Position numbers and translations under genes: made by a program. A stretch of 57,480 nucleotides of DNA from Mitsuokella jalaludinii DSM 13811 (GTDB lineage: Bacteria; Bacillota; Negativicutes; Selenomonadales; Selenomonadaceae), in contig NZ_JNKR01000015.1 of the NCBI RefSeq assembly GCF_000702905.1, positions 1 to 57,480 of the forward strand. Reading direction: 5' to 3'. Position 1 is the first letter of the stretch. Every line of letters starts with the position of its first letter. The notes below the pieces were generated by a model. The model was given only the letters and a program-made list of their open reading frames with translations, was not told where the DNA came from and searched no databases. Shown in pieces: positions 57,064 to 57,480 of the stretch.

Positions 57064-57174
57064 TATCGTAAGCGCTAAATCACCCGGTGTATCAATCGAC
57101 TGCTTTGATAGCTCACCTTTTCATGGTACTGTCAATATTCTTTCGCAAAATCATGAACCGCATCCTCGTTGCAA

Positions 57175-57480
57175 TTAGTCAAGGATGGTCTCGGCATCAC
57201 ATCCATATAGATGCTTCATGTCCATATATTTTTTTGCGCCCCATTGGGAACTCACGACATGACGTAATCTGGCGCAGACGAGCATCAACGCACTCTCTCC
57301 ATCAGGGAAGGTGCCAATGACGCGCGTCCGGCGACGAATCTCCCGGTTGAGGCGTTCTATGGTGTTGTTGGTACGGATTTTCTTCCAGTGTTCTTCCGGA
57401 AAGTCCATGTACGTCAAGGTCTCAGCAATGCCATCCAGCAGCTTGTCGGCTGCCTTGTTCAGCTTCATCCTGCGGAGCTT
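57175..57480 (-). CDS. IS256-family (mutator-type) transposase, C-terminal part
   Basis: The frame is open at the window end, so only the last 101 codons are visible. They contain the IS256/mutator signature region: WKKIRTNNTIERLNREIRRR, RVIGTFPDGESALMLVCARL and SSQWGAKKYMD, following the third catalytic acidic residue region. The transposase cuts and joins IS ends with a DDE centre. The IS end should lie in 57065-57174; a stretch near 57122 (TGGTACTGTCAATATTC) is a possible terminal repeat, but the other end is outside the window. Confidence 0.88.
   Translation of the reverse strand, partial: KLRRMKLNKAADKLLDGIAETLTYMDFPEEHWKKIRTNNTIERLNREIRRRTRVIGTFPDGESALMLVCARLRHVVSSQWGAKKYMDMKHLYGCDAETILD

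Noticed and set aside
1-57480. CRISPR arrays, tRNA or rRNA genes, prophage
   Set aside because: No spaced direct repeats, no cloverleaf or rRNA sequence and no phage structural genes were recognised on either strand.

Overview
The window (57.5 kb, GC-rich) looks like chromosomal DNA of an anaerobic Firmicute with high GC, most likely a member of the Negativicutes/Selenomonadales. This is inferred from Firmicute-style T-box leaders in front of leuA and ileS, a def-fmt-rsmB-rlmN / prkC-rsgA-rpe gene order, the anaerobic (cbi) cobalamin route and a LeuA of the yeast/actinobacterial type. The genus is not proven by anything seen here. Nearly all genes lie on the minus strand. Both edges of the window are cut insertion-sequence transposases. 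I see no tRNA or rRNA genes, CRISPR array or prophage.

Region by region. 1-1923: the 3' end of an insertion sequence, then a broken remnant of pglZ, a BREX phage-defence gene, with two frameshifts. 1981-3035: the rplM-rpsI operon with its own promoter, a structured leader and a terminator. 3060-17331: a compact cobalamin operon read on the minus strand in the order cbiD-cbiE-cbiT-cbiF-cbiG-cbiH-cbiJ-cbiC-cbiA-cobU-cbiP-cbiB-cobS-pduX-cobD-cobC. It covers most of corrin-ring synthesis, amidation, the aminopropanol arm and nucleotide-loop assembly. cbiL, a cobaltochelatase, cobT and an adenosyltransferase are not in the window, and no cobalamin riboswitch can fit in the short gaps. 17342-19835: a flippase-like membrane protein, folE2 and queC (7-deazaguanine pathway).

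19867-32551: a large translation and cell-envelope cluster, in transcription order def-fmt-DUF116-rsmB-rlmN, then fhaA-fhaB-stp-ftsW/rodA-pbp-prkC, then rsgA-rpe. The phosphorylation and cell-wall block has the order known from actinobacteria (fhaA-fhaB-pstP-rodA-pbpA-pknB) but sits inside a Firmicute housekeeping cluster. An extended -10 promoter precedes fhaA. 32664-38736: pepT with promoter and operator-like palindrome, a LysR regulator divergent from an MFS exporter, and an M20 peptidase-amidohydrolase operon. 38871-46858: lysS, greA, a GIY-YIG protein, a secreted cyclophilin, an MBL-fold hydrolase, a YitT-family protein, an exported protein with a duplicated module, an M29 aminopeptidase, dtd and an alpha/beta hydrolase. 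47084-48772: a single plus-strand GH13 alpha-glucosidase. 48866-55254: leuA (leucine T-box), an acyl-CoA thioesterase, a CsoR-family metal sensor with a His-rich N-terminus, and a type-2 ileS (isoleucine T-box). 55654-56991: lgt and a SpeD-like protein on the plus strand. 57175-57480: the C-terminal part of an IS256-family transposase.

The observations I rate highest are the SpeD-family protein in which the pyruvoyl-forming serine is glycine while the other active-site residues are kept, a perfect consensus promoter built into the last codons of the GIY-YIG gene, the MFS transporter with an AT-rich 106-residue in-frame N-terminal extension, and the BREX pglZ relic next to an insertion sequence. 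No fully novel multi-gene system is evident; the window is mostly well-known housekeeping and biosynthetic genes.
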